From an uncultured Desulfobacterales bacterium (lineage in GTDB: Bacteria; Desulfobacterota; Desulfobacteria; Desulfobacterales; UBA11574): a stretch of 8,124 bases of DNA. The notes under the pieces were generated by a model. It made no database searches. It was not told the origin of the DNA and worked only from the letters and a program-made list of their open reading frames with translations. Within the stretch, counting starts at the first letter, position 1. Every line of letters starts with the position of its first letter. Both the position numbers and the translations under genes were made by a program. The DNA is taken from the NCBI GenBank assembly GCA_937925895.1, contig CALANC010000439.1, forward strand, positions 1 to 8,124, written 5' to 3'. Shown one piece after another: positions 1 to 5,972 of this stretch.

Positions 1-843
1 TTTTCCTGCCGGAAATGTCATTCATGGTATTTCAGCAAAAAGAAAAACGGCTCCTGGTATTCGCCTGAGGAAATACTCGATGAGGCTGTTGGTTATGAAA
101 AAACCGTCAATTTAATCGAACCAAGAGATAAAGCAACCGCCTGGCATGCCCATGATTCCTGTCGGTGTTGCGGTAGTTGCGTGCTTTACAGAAAACCGTC
201 ACTTATGTGTCCGGGTGTCCTGGGTCCGGATTCTGTTGTGTTGGGTCCGCAAGGATTCGGACCGATTCGTAATATCGTGGCTTTCACCGGCGGGGATTTA
301 ACCTGCTGTCCTGAATTCTATGGAGAATGTGCCCGACTCATCCATCGGCACACCAAACTTTGGGTGTTGATCGAAACCAACGGCTATGGACTAACTCCCC
401 AAAACCTGGACTATCTGCGGGATTGCGGCGTGGATGCCTTTTGGCTCGACATCAAAGCCTATAGTCCCGATAAGCACAAATGGCTTACCGGATGTTCCAA
501 TGAAGCGATATTGAAGCTTCCTGGAGAAATCATCGAACGAGATTTTGTCCTGGAAATCTTGTCCCTCTATATTCCCAATTTGATTGAAGCAGAGGAACTC
601 GAAAATATCGCCCGGATAATTAAAGAAACGGATCCCTCAATACCTTTTACCGTTTTGGCCTTTTTCCCTGAATATCGCATGAAGCATTTCAATCGCCCCT
701 CAGTAGAGAAAATGATCGACGTATATAACAGGATAAAGGTCGTGGGATTAAAGAATGTACGATTAGGAAATGTGGGTGTCTTTGCCCGCACCGAAGAAGA
801 TCAAGAATATTTGCTGTCTAATGTGGATAAGAGCGCATTTTAG
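1..843 (+). CDS. Radical SAM enzyme, activase-like, N-terminus cut off by window edge
   Basis: The reading frame is open from the first base and ends at TAG 841-843, giving 280 visible residues with the true start upstream. The window opens inside the radical SAM CX3CX2C motif: visible residues FSCRKCH hold the second and third cysteines (C3, C6), and the first should lie two codons upstream. These would bind the 4Fe-4S cluster that cleaves S-adenosylmethionine. Further family landmarks are TGGD (96-99, in place of the usual GGE), ETNGYG, the LDIKAY strand, and a C-terminal segment VLAFFPEYRM...GNVGVF. The same landmarks recur in the 369-residue protein at 2038-3147, so the two are probably paralogues. 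Unusual is an extra cysteine group between the SAM motif and TGGD: C54, C56, C57, C60 and C70, possibly a second metal or Fe-S site. Substrate unknown. The GTG at codon 61 (181) is not the start, because the motif lies before it. Confidence 0.88.
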   Translation, partial: FSCRKCHSWYFSKKKNGSWYSPEEILDEAVGYEKTVNLIEPRDKATAWHAHDSCRCCGSCVLYRKPSLMCPGVLGPDSVVLGPQGFGPIRNIVAFTGGDLTCCPEFYGECARLIHRHTKLWVLIETNGYGLTPQNLDYLRDCGVDAFWLDIKAYSPDKHKWLTGCSNEAILKLPGEIIERDFVLEILSLYIPNLIEAEELENIARIIKETDPSIPFTVLAFFPEYRMKHFNRPSVEKMIDVYNRIKVVGLKNVRLGNVGVFARTEEDQEYLLSNVDKSAF

Positions 844-861
844 CAATTTTTATTATTCATT

Positions 862-1003
862 GAGACCTTTGAAAAACGTTCAATTTTGTTCAAGGTCAAG
901 GAAGGCGAGAATTTTAACCACAGGCATACATTAAGTATTTCGCGGATTAAAATTTGAGCCTGACACAGAAATTGGACAAAAGGGGACGTTTTTCAAAGGT
1001 CTC
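862..1003. repeat. 142-bp imperfect palindrome with 18-bp perfect terminal inverted repeats (MITE-like or REP-like)
   Basis: The outer arms 862-879 and 986-1003 are perfect 18-bp inverted copies (GAGACCTTTGAAAAACGT and its complement). Pairing continues inward in register: 880-893 with 972-985 (10 of 14 pairs plus two T:G wobbles), then 904-917 with 947-960 (11 of 14). The centre is a small hairpin, ATAC 926-929 with GTAT 935-938 around a 5-nt loop. The element can therefore fold along almost its whole length on either strand. It holds no ORF and sits between two convergent genes, ending directly beside the stop codon of the M28 peptidase (TGA at 1006-1004). It could be a non-autonomous mobile element or an intergenic palindromic repeat, and may act as a two-way transcription terminator. 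I see no clear target-site duplication and no second copy in the window. Confidence 0.85.
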
Positions 1004-1984
1004 TCAGGTACCGTGTGACTGAAAAAACAACAACAAACTCTCCACCAGCTCGGCCATAAAGGGATAATCCAACTTGTCCATGGTGTCCGATGCCAAGTGA
1101 TAATGGGGGTTACGAAAAAAAGCCGTGTCTGTGACCATAACGGCCTTAAATCCGCGATCCCAGAAAGACGAATGGTCGCTGAGTCTTACGGAAGGAAGAA
1201 TCCACCCGCCCAACGGCACAGTTAGTTTTACAACCGGAAGCTCAGGGTTTTTTAAGAATGTCTTGGCCAATGAATTGGTCAAACTTTGTGAGCTCAAATT
1301 CCCCACAATGCCGATAAAGTTCCCTTGTTTGGGATAGCCGAAGAACATCAAAGGAAAGGGATAATTCTGACAGCCCGGATCATGACAGGCGTAGCCCACC
1401 ATTTCTAGGCAAATCATACCGTCAATCTTCTCTTTCTCTTTCCAGGCTTTCTGAGCGTAAACCCTGCTCCCCATATGACGGGTGCCAAACGTCGGTGGTT
1501 CTTCCAAAGGAAAGGAAACGAATTTAACCAACAGGTCCAGTTCTTGATGGTTTTTCAAATTTATTAAATTCCGGGCGGTCTCGAGTTGAACGGCGATGGC
1601 ACTGGCGTTATCGTCGGCACCAACTGTTCCGGCCACGGAATCATAATGCGCTCCCAAAACAAAGTGTTTTGAGGGACTATCTCCAAAAGAAATTTCCGCC
1701 ACCACATTTTCTACCGTAAAGTTCCGATACGGATAGGCTTCACAATGAACCGGCACGCCGATACCCTCATAGAACGATTGGATGTATTCCGCCGACTTTT
1801 TGAGATTATTAGGGTACAAGACACTCCTTTCACCTATGGTCACCGTGAGTGACCTGAGGTGGTTTTCCAATCGCTCAATGGTCTTTTCCAAATCAATCAT
1901 CGGTTCATTCTCCGCAAGTGTACTTTCGGGGTTGGCAATAAAGACAAAAAAAAATAATACCGGTAAAACAAGACGCAATTTCAT
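1004..1984 (-). CDS. Secreted M28-family zinc metallopeptidase (aminopeptidase-like)
   Basis: This 326-residue protein is a probable periplasmic or secreted exopeptidase of family M28 (two-zinc aminopeptidase fold). Residues 1-24 form a signal peptide: basic MKLR, a hydrophobic run, then STLA before ENE as a likely signal peptidase I site. There is no lipobox cysteine. Predicted zinc and catalytic residues, matched by motif to the family, are H113 (GAHYDS), D125 (GADDNAS), E161/E162 (PLEEPP, catalytic base plus ligand), E194 (LEMVGY) and H296 (YHLASDT). SDHSSFW (269-275) is also typical. C200 and C205 in ACHDPGC might form a disulfide after export. The start is the only Met before the signal peptide, but no Shine-Dalgarno sequence is visible upstream. 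The gene diverges from the 369-residue radical SAM gene and converges on the one at 1-843. Peptide specificity cannot be read from the sequence. Confidence 0.92.
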   Translation of the reverse strand: MKLRLVLPVLFFFVFIANPESTLAENEPMIDLEKTIERLENHLRSLTVTIGERSVLYPNNLKKSAEYIQSFYEGIGVPVHCEAYPYRNFTVENVVAEISFGDSPSKHFVLGAHYDSVAGTVGADDNASAIAVQLETARNLINLKNHQELDLLVKFVSFPLEEPPTFGTRHMGSRVYAQKAWKEKEKIDGMICLEMVGYACHDPGCQNYPFPLMFFGYPKQGNFIGIVGNLSSQSLTNSLAKTFLKNPELPVVKLTVPLGGWILPSVRLSDHSSFWDRGFKAVMVTDTAFFRNPHYHLASDTMDKLDYPFMAELVESLLLFFQSHGT

Positions 1985-2000
1985 TATTCGAATAAGTTAA

Positions 2001-2029
2001 TTGAAAACCAAGAAAATATCAATTATAAT
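2001..2029 (+). promoter_or_regulatory. Sigma-70-like promoter for the 369-residue radical SAM gene
   Basis: TTGAAA (2001-2006) and TATAAT (2024-2029) are separated by exactly 17 bp, a near-consensus housekeeping promoter. The expected transcription start is about 2036, within 2 nt of the ATG at 2038, and no Shine-Dalgarno sequence precedes that ATG. Together these suggest a leaderless mRNA. Confidence 0.6.
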
Positions 2030-2051
2030 TCCGGTTTATGGGAACATGCAA
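2022..2051 (-). promoter_or_regulatory. Possible promoter for the M28 peptidase, sharing the -10 with the divergent gene
   Basis: Read on the minus strand, TTGCAT (2051-2046) is followed after 18 bp by TATAAT (2027-2022). The -35 matches consensus at only 3 of 6 positions, but the -10 is perfect. Transcription would begin near 2015, leaving a leader of about 30 nt before the ATG at 1984. The -10 lies within the symmetric sequence AATTATAATT (2021-2030), which also supplies the -10 for the opposite gene. Confidence 0.4.
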
Positions 2052-3147
2052 CCATTGTAATAATAGGTCCGTAACTATCTCACATACCATCGGGTTCTGC
2101 GGAGACTGTATCAAAACCCATTTTGATATCCTCTGGCCGCAAATTAAAAAGGTTCATGACCACAGCCGTAGAGCCTTCAAGCTTCCGGAAGATCCTCCCC
2201 AGGCAGCGGACGGCATTGCTTGCGGGTTGTGTCTACACGAATGCCGAATTCCCGAACGGGAAACCGGTTTTTGCGGGCTACGGTACGTGCAAAACGGAAA
2301 GATTCGTGGCGGAAGACCTCACGAGGGAAACCTGTATTACTATCACGATCCCTTGCCGACAAACTGTGTCAGTGATTTTGTCTGTCCGGGGGGCACCGGT
2401 TGCGGGTACCCCGAATATGCGGTGTCTGAAGGCCCTGAGAAAGGCTACAAAAACCTGGCTGTATTTTACCATGCCTGTTCTTTTAATTGTCTGTATTGCC
2501 AAAACTACCACTTTAAAACTCGGACATTTTCTTCCCAAAAACTTTCCGCCAAAAAGCTGGCTAACGCCGCGGACAAAACAACCAACTGCATCTGTTATTT
2601 CGGCGGCGATGCGACGCCACAGATCCTTCATGCCATAAAAACGTCAAGAATAGCAGTCCGAGACGCCGATGACCGCATCATGCGCATATGTTGGGAAACG
2701 AATGGGGCCATGAAGGAGCCGTTTTTGACAATGATGGCTGATTTGTCTTTGACGTCCGGCGGGTGTATCAAGTTCGATCTAAAGGCATGGGAGGAGGATA
2801 TTCACTATACCCTTTGCGGTGTAACCAACTCCCGAACACTTGAAAATTTTCGAAAATTAGCCGAATGGACAAAAAAAAGGCCGCAACCGCCCTTCCTTAT
2901 CGCCAGTACACTTCTTGTACCCGGATACGTGGATGAGTCTGAAGTGTCCTCCATCGCTCGGTTTATATCCGATCTGAACCCGGAAATCCCCTACAGCCTG
3001 CTGGCCTTTTACCCTCAATTTTACCTGAACGATCTTCCGACCACATCACGAGCCCATGCACTTCGCTGTCGCACGGCCGCTGAAGACGCCGGTTTACGAA
3101 ATGTCCACATCGGCAATTTGCATTTGCTCGCAGAAAATCATTACTAA
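2038..3147 (+). CDS. Radical SAM enzyme with N-terminal zinc-ribbon-like and extra cysteine clusters (AmmeMemoRadiSam/COG1180-like)
   Basis: This 369-residue protein contains a clear radical SAM core: CSFNCLYC (C147, C151, C154) for the 4Fe-4S cluster, FGGD (188-191), WETNG (219-223) and KFDLKAW (245-251). The ending LLAFYPQF...NVHIGNLHLL resembles that of the 1-843 protein. Before the core lie three cysteine groups: C4/C7 with C21/C24 (zinc-ribbon-like), C62/C65/C69/C79 (CGLCLHEC then GFC), and C110/C116/C122. The second group resembles the N-terminal part of AmmeMemoRadiSam-type radical SAM enzymes and COG1180 activase-like proteins. No AMMECR1 or Memo partner gene is in the window, so I give no pathway. 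The start is forced: an in-frame TAA at 2026-2028 precedes it, with no other start codon between. The stop overlaps the convergent prmA stop by 4 bp. Likely a cytoplasmic, oxygen-sensitive enzyme; substrate unknown. Confidence 0.88.
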   Translation: MGTCNHCNNRSVTISHTIGFCGDCIKTHFDILWPQIKKVHDHSRRAFKLPEDPPQAADGIACGLCLHECRIPERETGFCGLRYVQNGKIRGGRPHEGNLYYYHDPLPTNCVSDFVCPGGTGCGYPEYAVSEGPEKGYKNLAVFYHACSFNCLYCQNYHFKTRTFSSQKLSAKKLANAADKTTNCICYFGGDATPQILHAIKTSRIAVRDADDRIMRICWETNGAMKEPFLTMMADLSLTSGGCIKFDLKAWEEDIHYTLCGVTNSRTLENFRKLAEWTKKRPQPPFLIASTLLVPGYVDESEVSSIARFISDLNPEIPYSLLAFYPQFYLNDLPTTSRAHALRCRTAAEDAGLRNVHIGNLHLLAENHY

Positions 3148-4073
3148 AAGGCACCCTTTATCTTGCAAGCAATCAAAATCCAACCCTCTTTATCGAGCGT
3201 CTCGATGATTTCAAATCCCGCATGATCGATCTCATCCTCAACCATATGTTTGTCCTCTGAGGGAATACCGGAACAGAGGAACACGCCGCTTGCAGCAAGA
3301 ACGCCTCTGATGTTATTTAACAGAGTTATTATAGACCTGGAGGTCAAATTGGCAGCAACAAGATCAAATATTTCCGTCACATTGTCGATAAGATCGCCGA
3401 CTATCAAATGAAACGCTGTTTTTTCGATCTCGTTGCCTAACAAATTTTTCCTGGCAATATTTACAGCTGTTGCATCATTGTCGGTCCCCCACACCATTCC
3501 GGCGCCAAGCTTCGCAGCAGTGATCATGAGAATACCGGAACCGGTTCCCACGTCCAAAAACAAATCGCCCCTTTGCAGGTATTTCTCAACCATCTGGATG
3601 CACATAAAAGTCGTCGGGTGGGTGCCGGTCCCAAAAGCCATCCCCGGATCGATTTCAATGACGATCTCATCCTGATCTGCAAAATGTTGGCACCATGCCG
3701 GTTTTACCACGATATTTTCACCGATTTTCTCGGGCAGATAAAAGGCTTTCCATGATTCAGCCCAGTCGGAGTGATCCAGATCAGTGTATATAATCTTGTA
3801 GTGGATGTCGTTCTTCTTTTTGAGCTTTGCCAGTTTTTTTTCAATTTCCTTGCATTTTTGTTCTAACGCCCCATCTACAGGAAAATAGCCGGTCACCCCA
3901 TAATGTTCGACCTTTATTGCATTTTTCCCCCAGCCCTCCGGCGGGGGTTCCATGCCCGGATCCTCTATAACCACGCCGTTAACCTCTAGCTCATGGAAGG
4001 CATTTGCGATAAGATCTGCAGCTTGTTGTGTATTCTCACAATCAAAGACAACTTTGATTTCCATCCATTTCAT
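3144..4073 (-). CDS. prmA: Ribosomal protein L11 methyltransferase
   Basis: The 309-residue protein is PrmA, which methylates ribosomal protein L11 using S-adenosylmethionine; E. coli PrmA is slightly shorter. An N-terminal substrate-recognition domain (about 1-110, including DWAESWKAFY at 103-112) precedes a Rossmann methyltransferase domain. Hallmarks are DPGMAFGTGTHPTT (142-155), the SAM-binding glycine loop LDVGTGSGIL (173-182), the acidic end of the next strand at GTDND (196-200), and VAANLTS (239-245), the active-site-side motif typical of PrmA. Residues 78-88 are a lysine-rich linker. Its ATG shares one base with the TAA of the upstream 449-residue radical SAM gene (TAATG), and no strong Shine-Dalgarno sequence is seen, so translation is probably coupled. 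ATG codon 4 is an alternative start, but beginning MKW then EIKVVFD fits the family better. The stop overlaps the convergent gene by 4 bp. Confidence 0.95.
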   Translation of the reverse strand: MKWMEIKVVFDCENTQQAADLIANAFHELEVNGVVIEDPGMEPPPEGWGKNAIKVEHYGVTGYFPVDGALEQKCKEIEKKLAKLKKKNDIHYKIIYTDLDHSDWAESWKAFYLPEKIGENIVVKPAWCQHFADQDEIVIEIDPGMAFGTGTHPTTFMCIQMVEKYLQRGDLFLDVGTGSGILMITAAKLGAGMVWGTDNDATAVNIARKNLLGNEIEKTAFHLIVGDLIDNVTEIFDLVAANLTSRSIITLLNNIRGVLAASGVFLCSGIPSEDKHMVEDEIDHAGFEIIETLDKEGWILIACKIKGAF

Positions 4074-5422
4074 TACAGGAAACTTTCTTTGGGGGGATTG
4101 AAATATCCGAATTTCAAATCCGGGAAAGAATAACGAATCCGGTCAAGAAGACTTTTAATTCCTGTGGGAGTTCCATGTTCCCCGACATCGTACATAATCT
4201 TCAAGTACTTGCCCGGGTCAAAGTTCAAATTTCGCCATTGGATCATCTGAATCGGATATGCTTTTAAAAAGTTCGTCAGCGCCTCTACCTCTTCAGGGGT
4301 GTCGGTAAAACCAGGGCAATTAAGGTAGTTTATGGAGACAAATTTTCCTTTTTCTAGGGCAACTTCTATGCTTTTCTTTACCTCGGAAAGACCGAATCCT
4401 TGGGGGCGAAAATAGGCTCGGTAGTGCGCTTGCCTGAAACTGTTGAGGCTGATACGAATGCTGTCCAGACCGGAATCAAATAGTTTGTCGATTACATCGG
4501 GCCGGCTTCCATTGGTATTCATGTTGATGGTGCCCCGGGTCGTGTTCGAACGTATTTTAACGATGGCCGGCATGACAACGTCTGCAACCAGCAAGGGATC
4601 CCCCTCACATCCCTGGCCAAAGCTGACAATGCTTCGATTTACTCTTATTATGTGTTCAACCGCAACTTCGGCCACCTCTTTTGGCGACGGCTGAAAGGCA
4701 ATCCTTTCTTGACTTGGGGAGATCTGATCATTCTCCTGCAGAGACAGGCAGCCCAAACAACGTGCATTACAATGCGGTGACGTAGGCAGCGGGGCCTCGT
4801 ATCTTCCTAAAAAGAAATTCTTTCCCGCAGGACAACCGTATTCAAGGGCGCATTTCTCCAAATGCTCTCTCAGCCTGTTGTCAGGCAGGATCTGTCTCAT
4901 CTTTTGAATCCCTTCGACCACCTCTTCGTGTTTCATCAGTCTCAAATCCTGCCGTCTTTCTTTATCCACACGTATTACTGCGGTTCTAAACTTCCCTTTA
5001 TACCATCCAACCGCACCATAGGAAAAAAGAGGCAGAAAGCCGGCGTTTTCATTTTCTTTGTACGCACTCACATAGGTAACCAGATGGCCTGGTGAATTGA
5101 AGGCTGCAACCGGGAATATGGATTCACCCGGTGCGTATGGATTTTCCATCAGGGTTTCCAGCCGGCTTTTATCCATATTATACAGAATCGGTTTTCTGTC
5201 CGGCATAAACATGAGCTCGCTGCCATAAGGCATCGGAGGTGTTTCTTCCACCGTCAGAGGAGCCAAGGTCGGCCCTGCCATACCAACGGCTGCATATCCT
5301 TTGAGGTCAAATATTTCACCGGCCCGGTTGGCTACAAGTGCCGTTACATAAGTTCTTTTCTTCTTTCCGGACCCCTGACCCGGCCTTCTCTGTTGCATAT
5401 GCTCATTTCCGTTGTTGTCCAT
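4073..5422 (-). CDS. Radical SAM protein of unknown function with a long N-terminal domain
   Basis: With the chosen start the protein has 449 residues. The radical SAM core occupies roughly 210-449: CNARCLGC (C218, C222, C225) binds the 4Fe-4S cluster, GQGCEGDP (269-276) takes the place of the GGEP motif, and NMNTNG (300-305) and SIRISLNSF (321-329) are further core strands. I see no C-terminal SPASM or other cysteine-rich domain. The first 200 or so residues match nothing I recognise; they begin with a basic, glycine-rich stretch (12-23), and C191 and C197 come just before the core. The frame stays open to an ATG at 5497, but I prefer ATG 5422: it follows GGGGAG (5441-5436) and a plausible promoter, while the longer version would need transcription from further upstream. 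ATG 5398 is a second alternative. prmA follows with a 1-bp overlap, so the two are probably co-translated. Substrate unknown. Confidence 0.88.
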   Translation of the reverse strand: MDNNGNEHMQQRRPGQGSGKKKRTYVTALVANRAGEIFDLKGYAAVGMAGPTLAPLTVEETPPMPYGSELMFMPDRKPILYNMDKSRLETLMENPYAPGESIFPVAAFNSPGHLVTYVSAYKENENAGFLPLFSYGAVGWYKGKFRTAVIRVDKERRQDLRLMKHEEVVEGIQKMRQILPDNRLREHLEKCALEYGCPAGKNFFLGRYEAPLPTSPHCNARCLGCLSLQENDQISPSQERIAFQPSPKEVAEVAVEHIIRVNRSIVSFGQGCEGDPLLVADVVMPAIVKIRSNTTRGTINMNTNGSRPDVIDKLFDSGLDSIRISLNSFRQAHYRAYFRPQGFGLSEVKKSIEVALEKGKFVSINYLNCPGFTDTPEEVEALTNFLKAYPIQMIQWRNLNFDPGKYLKIMYDVGEHGTPTGIKSLLDRIRYSFPDLKFGYFNPPKESFL

Positions 5423-5435
5423 AATTTCGAAAAAA

Positions 5436-5441
5436 CTCCCC
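5436..5441 (-). promoter_or_regulatory. Ribosome binding site supporting the start at 5422
   Basis: GGGGAG on the minus strand lies 13 nt before ATG 5422. The spacing is a little long, but no comparable site precedes the alternative ATG at 5497, so it favours the shorter 449-residue protein. Confidence 0.5.
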
Positions 5442-5450
5442 GAGCCTTCA

Positions 5451-5479
5451 ATTAGATATAATGTTTGAAAATAAATCAA
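5451..5479 (-). promoter_or_regulatory. Sigma-70-like promoter for the radical SAM-prmA unit
   Basis: On the minus strand, TTGATT (5479-5474) and TCTAAT (5456-5451) are spaced by 17 bp, matching consensus at 4 and 5 of 6 positions. The expected start near 5444 would leave a leader of about 22 nt carrying the GGGGAG ribosome site. It overlaps the divergent yjbQ promoter. Confidence 0.5.
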
Positions 5480-5493
5480 CAATAGAATATTAT
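5465..5493 (+). promoter_or_regulatory. Sigma-70-like promoter for the YjbQ-family gene
   Basis: TTGAAA (5465-5470) and TATTAT (5488-5493), each 5 of 6 to consensus, are separated by 17 bp. Transcription would begin near 5500, about 40 nt before the ATG. The -35 box lies between the -10 and -35 of the promoter on the other strand, so the two directions probably compete for polymerase. Confidence 0.6.
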
Positions 5494-5526
5494 TCAATCA
5501 GCAAATAGTATGAGCAAATTCATTTC

Positions 5527-5533
5527 AAGGAGG
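5527..5533 (+). promoter_or_regulatory. Strong Shine-Dalgarno site of the YjbQ-family gene
   Basis: AAGGAGG lies 8 nt before ATG 5542, close to ideal and the strongest ribosome site in the window. It fixes the start of the gene. Confidence 0.85.
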
Positions 5534-5541
5534 ACAATCAA

Positions 5542-5958
5542 ATGAAAAGTTATCGAAAAGAATTGTGGTTTGAGGTACCGAATCGCAGGGGCTTAATCAA
5601 TATTACTCCACAGGTCGATAAATGTCTCAGAGAAAGCGGGATAAAAGAGGGTTTAGTTCTCGTTAACGCCATGCACATAACCGCATCTGTCTTTATCAAT
5701 GACGATGAATCGGGCCTGCACCATGATTACGACATCTGGCTTGAAAAACTGGCTCCCCACGAACCGGTTTCACAATACCGGCACAATGTGGGAGAAGACA
5801 ATGCCGATGCCCATATGAAAAGACAAATCATGGGACGGGAAGTGGTTGTGGCGATCACCGACGGCAGGCTCGATTTTGGAACCTGGGAGCAGATATTCTA
5901 CGGCGAGTTTGACGGCAGACGGCGGAAGCGGGTACTGGTTAAGATAATCGGAGAATAG
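5542..5958 (+). CDS. yjbQ: YjbQ/UPF0047-family protein (secondary thiamine-phosphate synthase-like)
   Basis: The 138-residue protein is a full-length member of the YjbQ (UPF0047) family, a small single-domain cytoplasmic protein. Some members have weak thiamine-phosphate synthase activity, hence the family name, but the main physiological role is not settled. Visible family signatures are [10 protein letters not shown] (45-54), [11 protein letters not shown] (81-91), and the C-terminal block [12 protein letters not shown] (104-115) followed by EFDGRRRKR (122-130). Conserved histidines H45, H81 and H91 and the acidic residues around them are candidate metal or phosphate ligands. The gene has its own promoter and an excellent ribosome site. 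It diverges from the radical SAM-prmA unit and ends 14 bp from the convergent ppiD stop. No other thiamine gene is nearby, so context adds nothing about its role. Confidence 0.93.
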   Translation: MKSYRKELWFEVPNRRGLINITPQVDKCLRESGIKEGLVLVNAMHITASVFINDDESGLHHDYDIWLEKLAPHEPVSQYRHNVGEDNADAHMKRQIMGREVVVAITDGRLDFGTWEQIFYGEFDGRRRKRVLVKIIGE

Positions 5959-5972
5959 CCGCTCCCTAGATT

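Noticed and set aside
181..843. GTG at 181 as the start of the first radical SAM gene
   Set aside because: The frame is open to base 1 and the upstream codons encode the second and third cysteines of CX3CX2C, so the gene begins before the window.
1912..1984. M28 peptidase as a lipoprotein
   Set aside because: The signal peptide contains no cysteine; STLA before ENE fits ordinary signal peptidase I cleavage.
2123..2638. 171-codon open frame on + and a 117-codon frame on - inside the 369-residue radical SAM gene
   Set aside because: Neither shows any domain or ribosome site, while the main frame carries the full set of radical SAM motifs.
2038..3147. Naming the 369-residue protein as the radical SAM member of an AmmeMemoRadiSam system
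   Set aside because: The cysteine pattern is similar, but there is no AMMECR1 or Memo gene or domain in the window and the protein has additional cysteine groups.
5423..5497. Longer start for the 449-residue radical SAM protein at ATG 5497, adding 25 residues
   Set aside because: No Shine-Dalgarno site precedes it, the added residues are encoded by the AT-rich promoter region, and a promoter and ribosome site fit ATG 5422.
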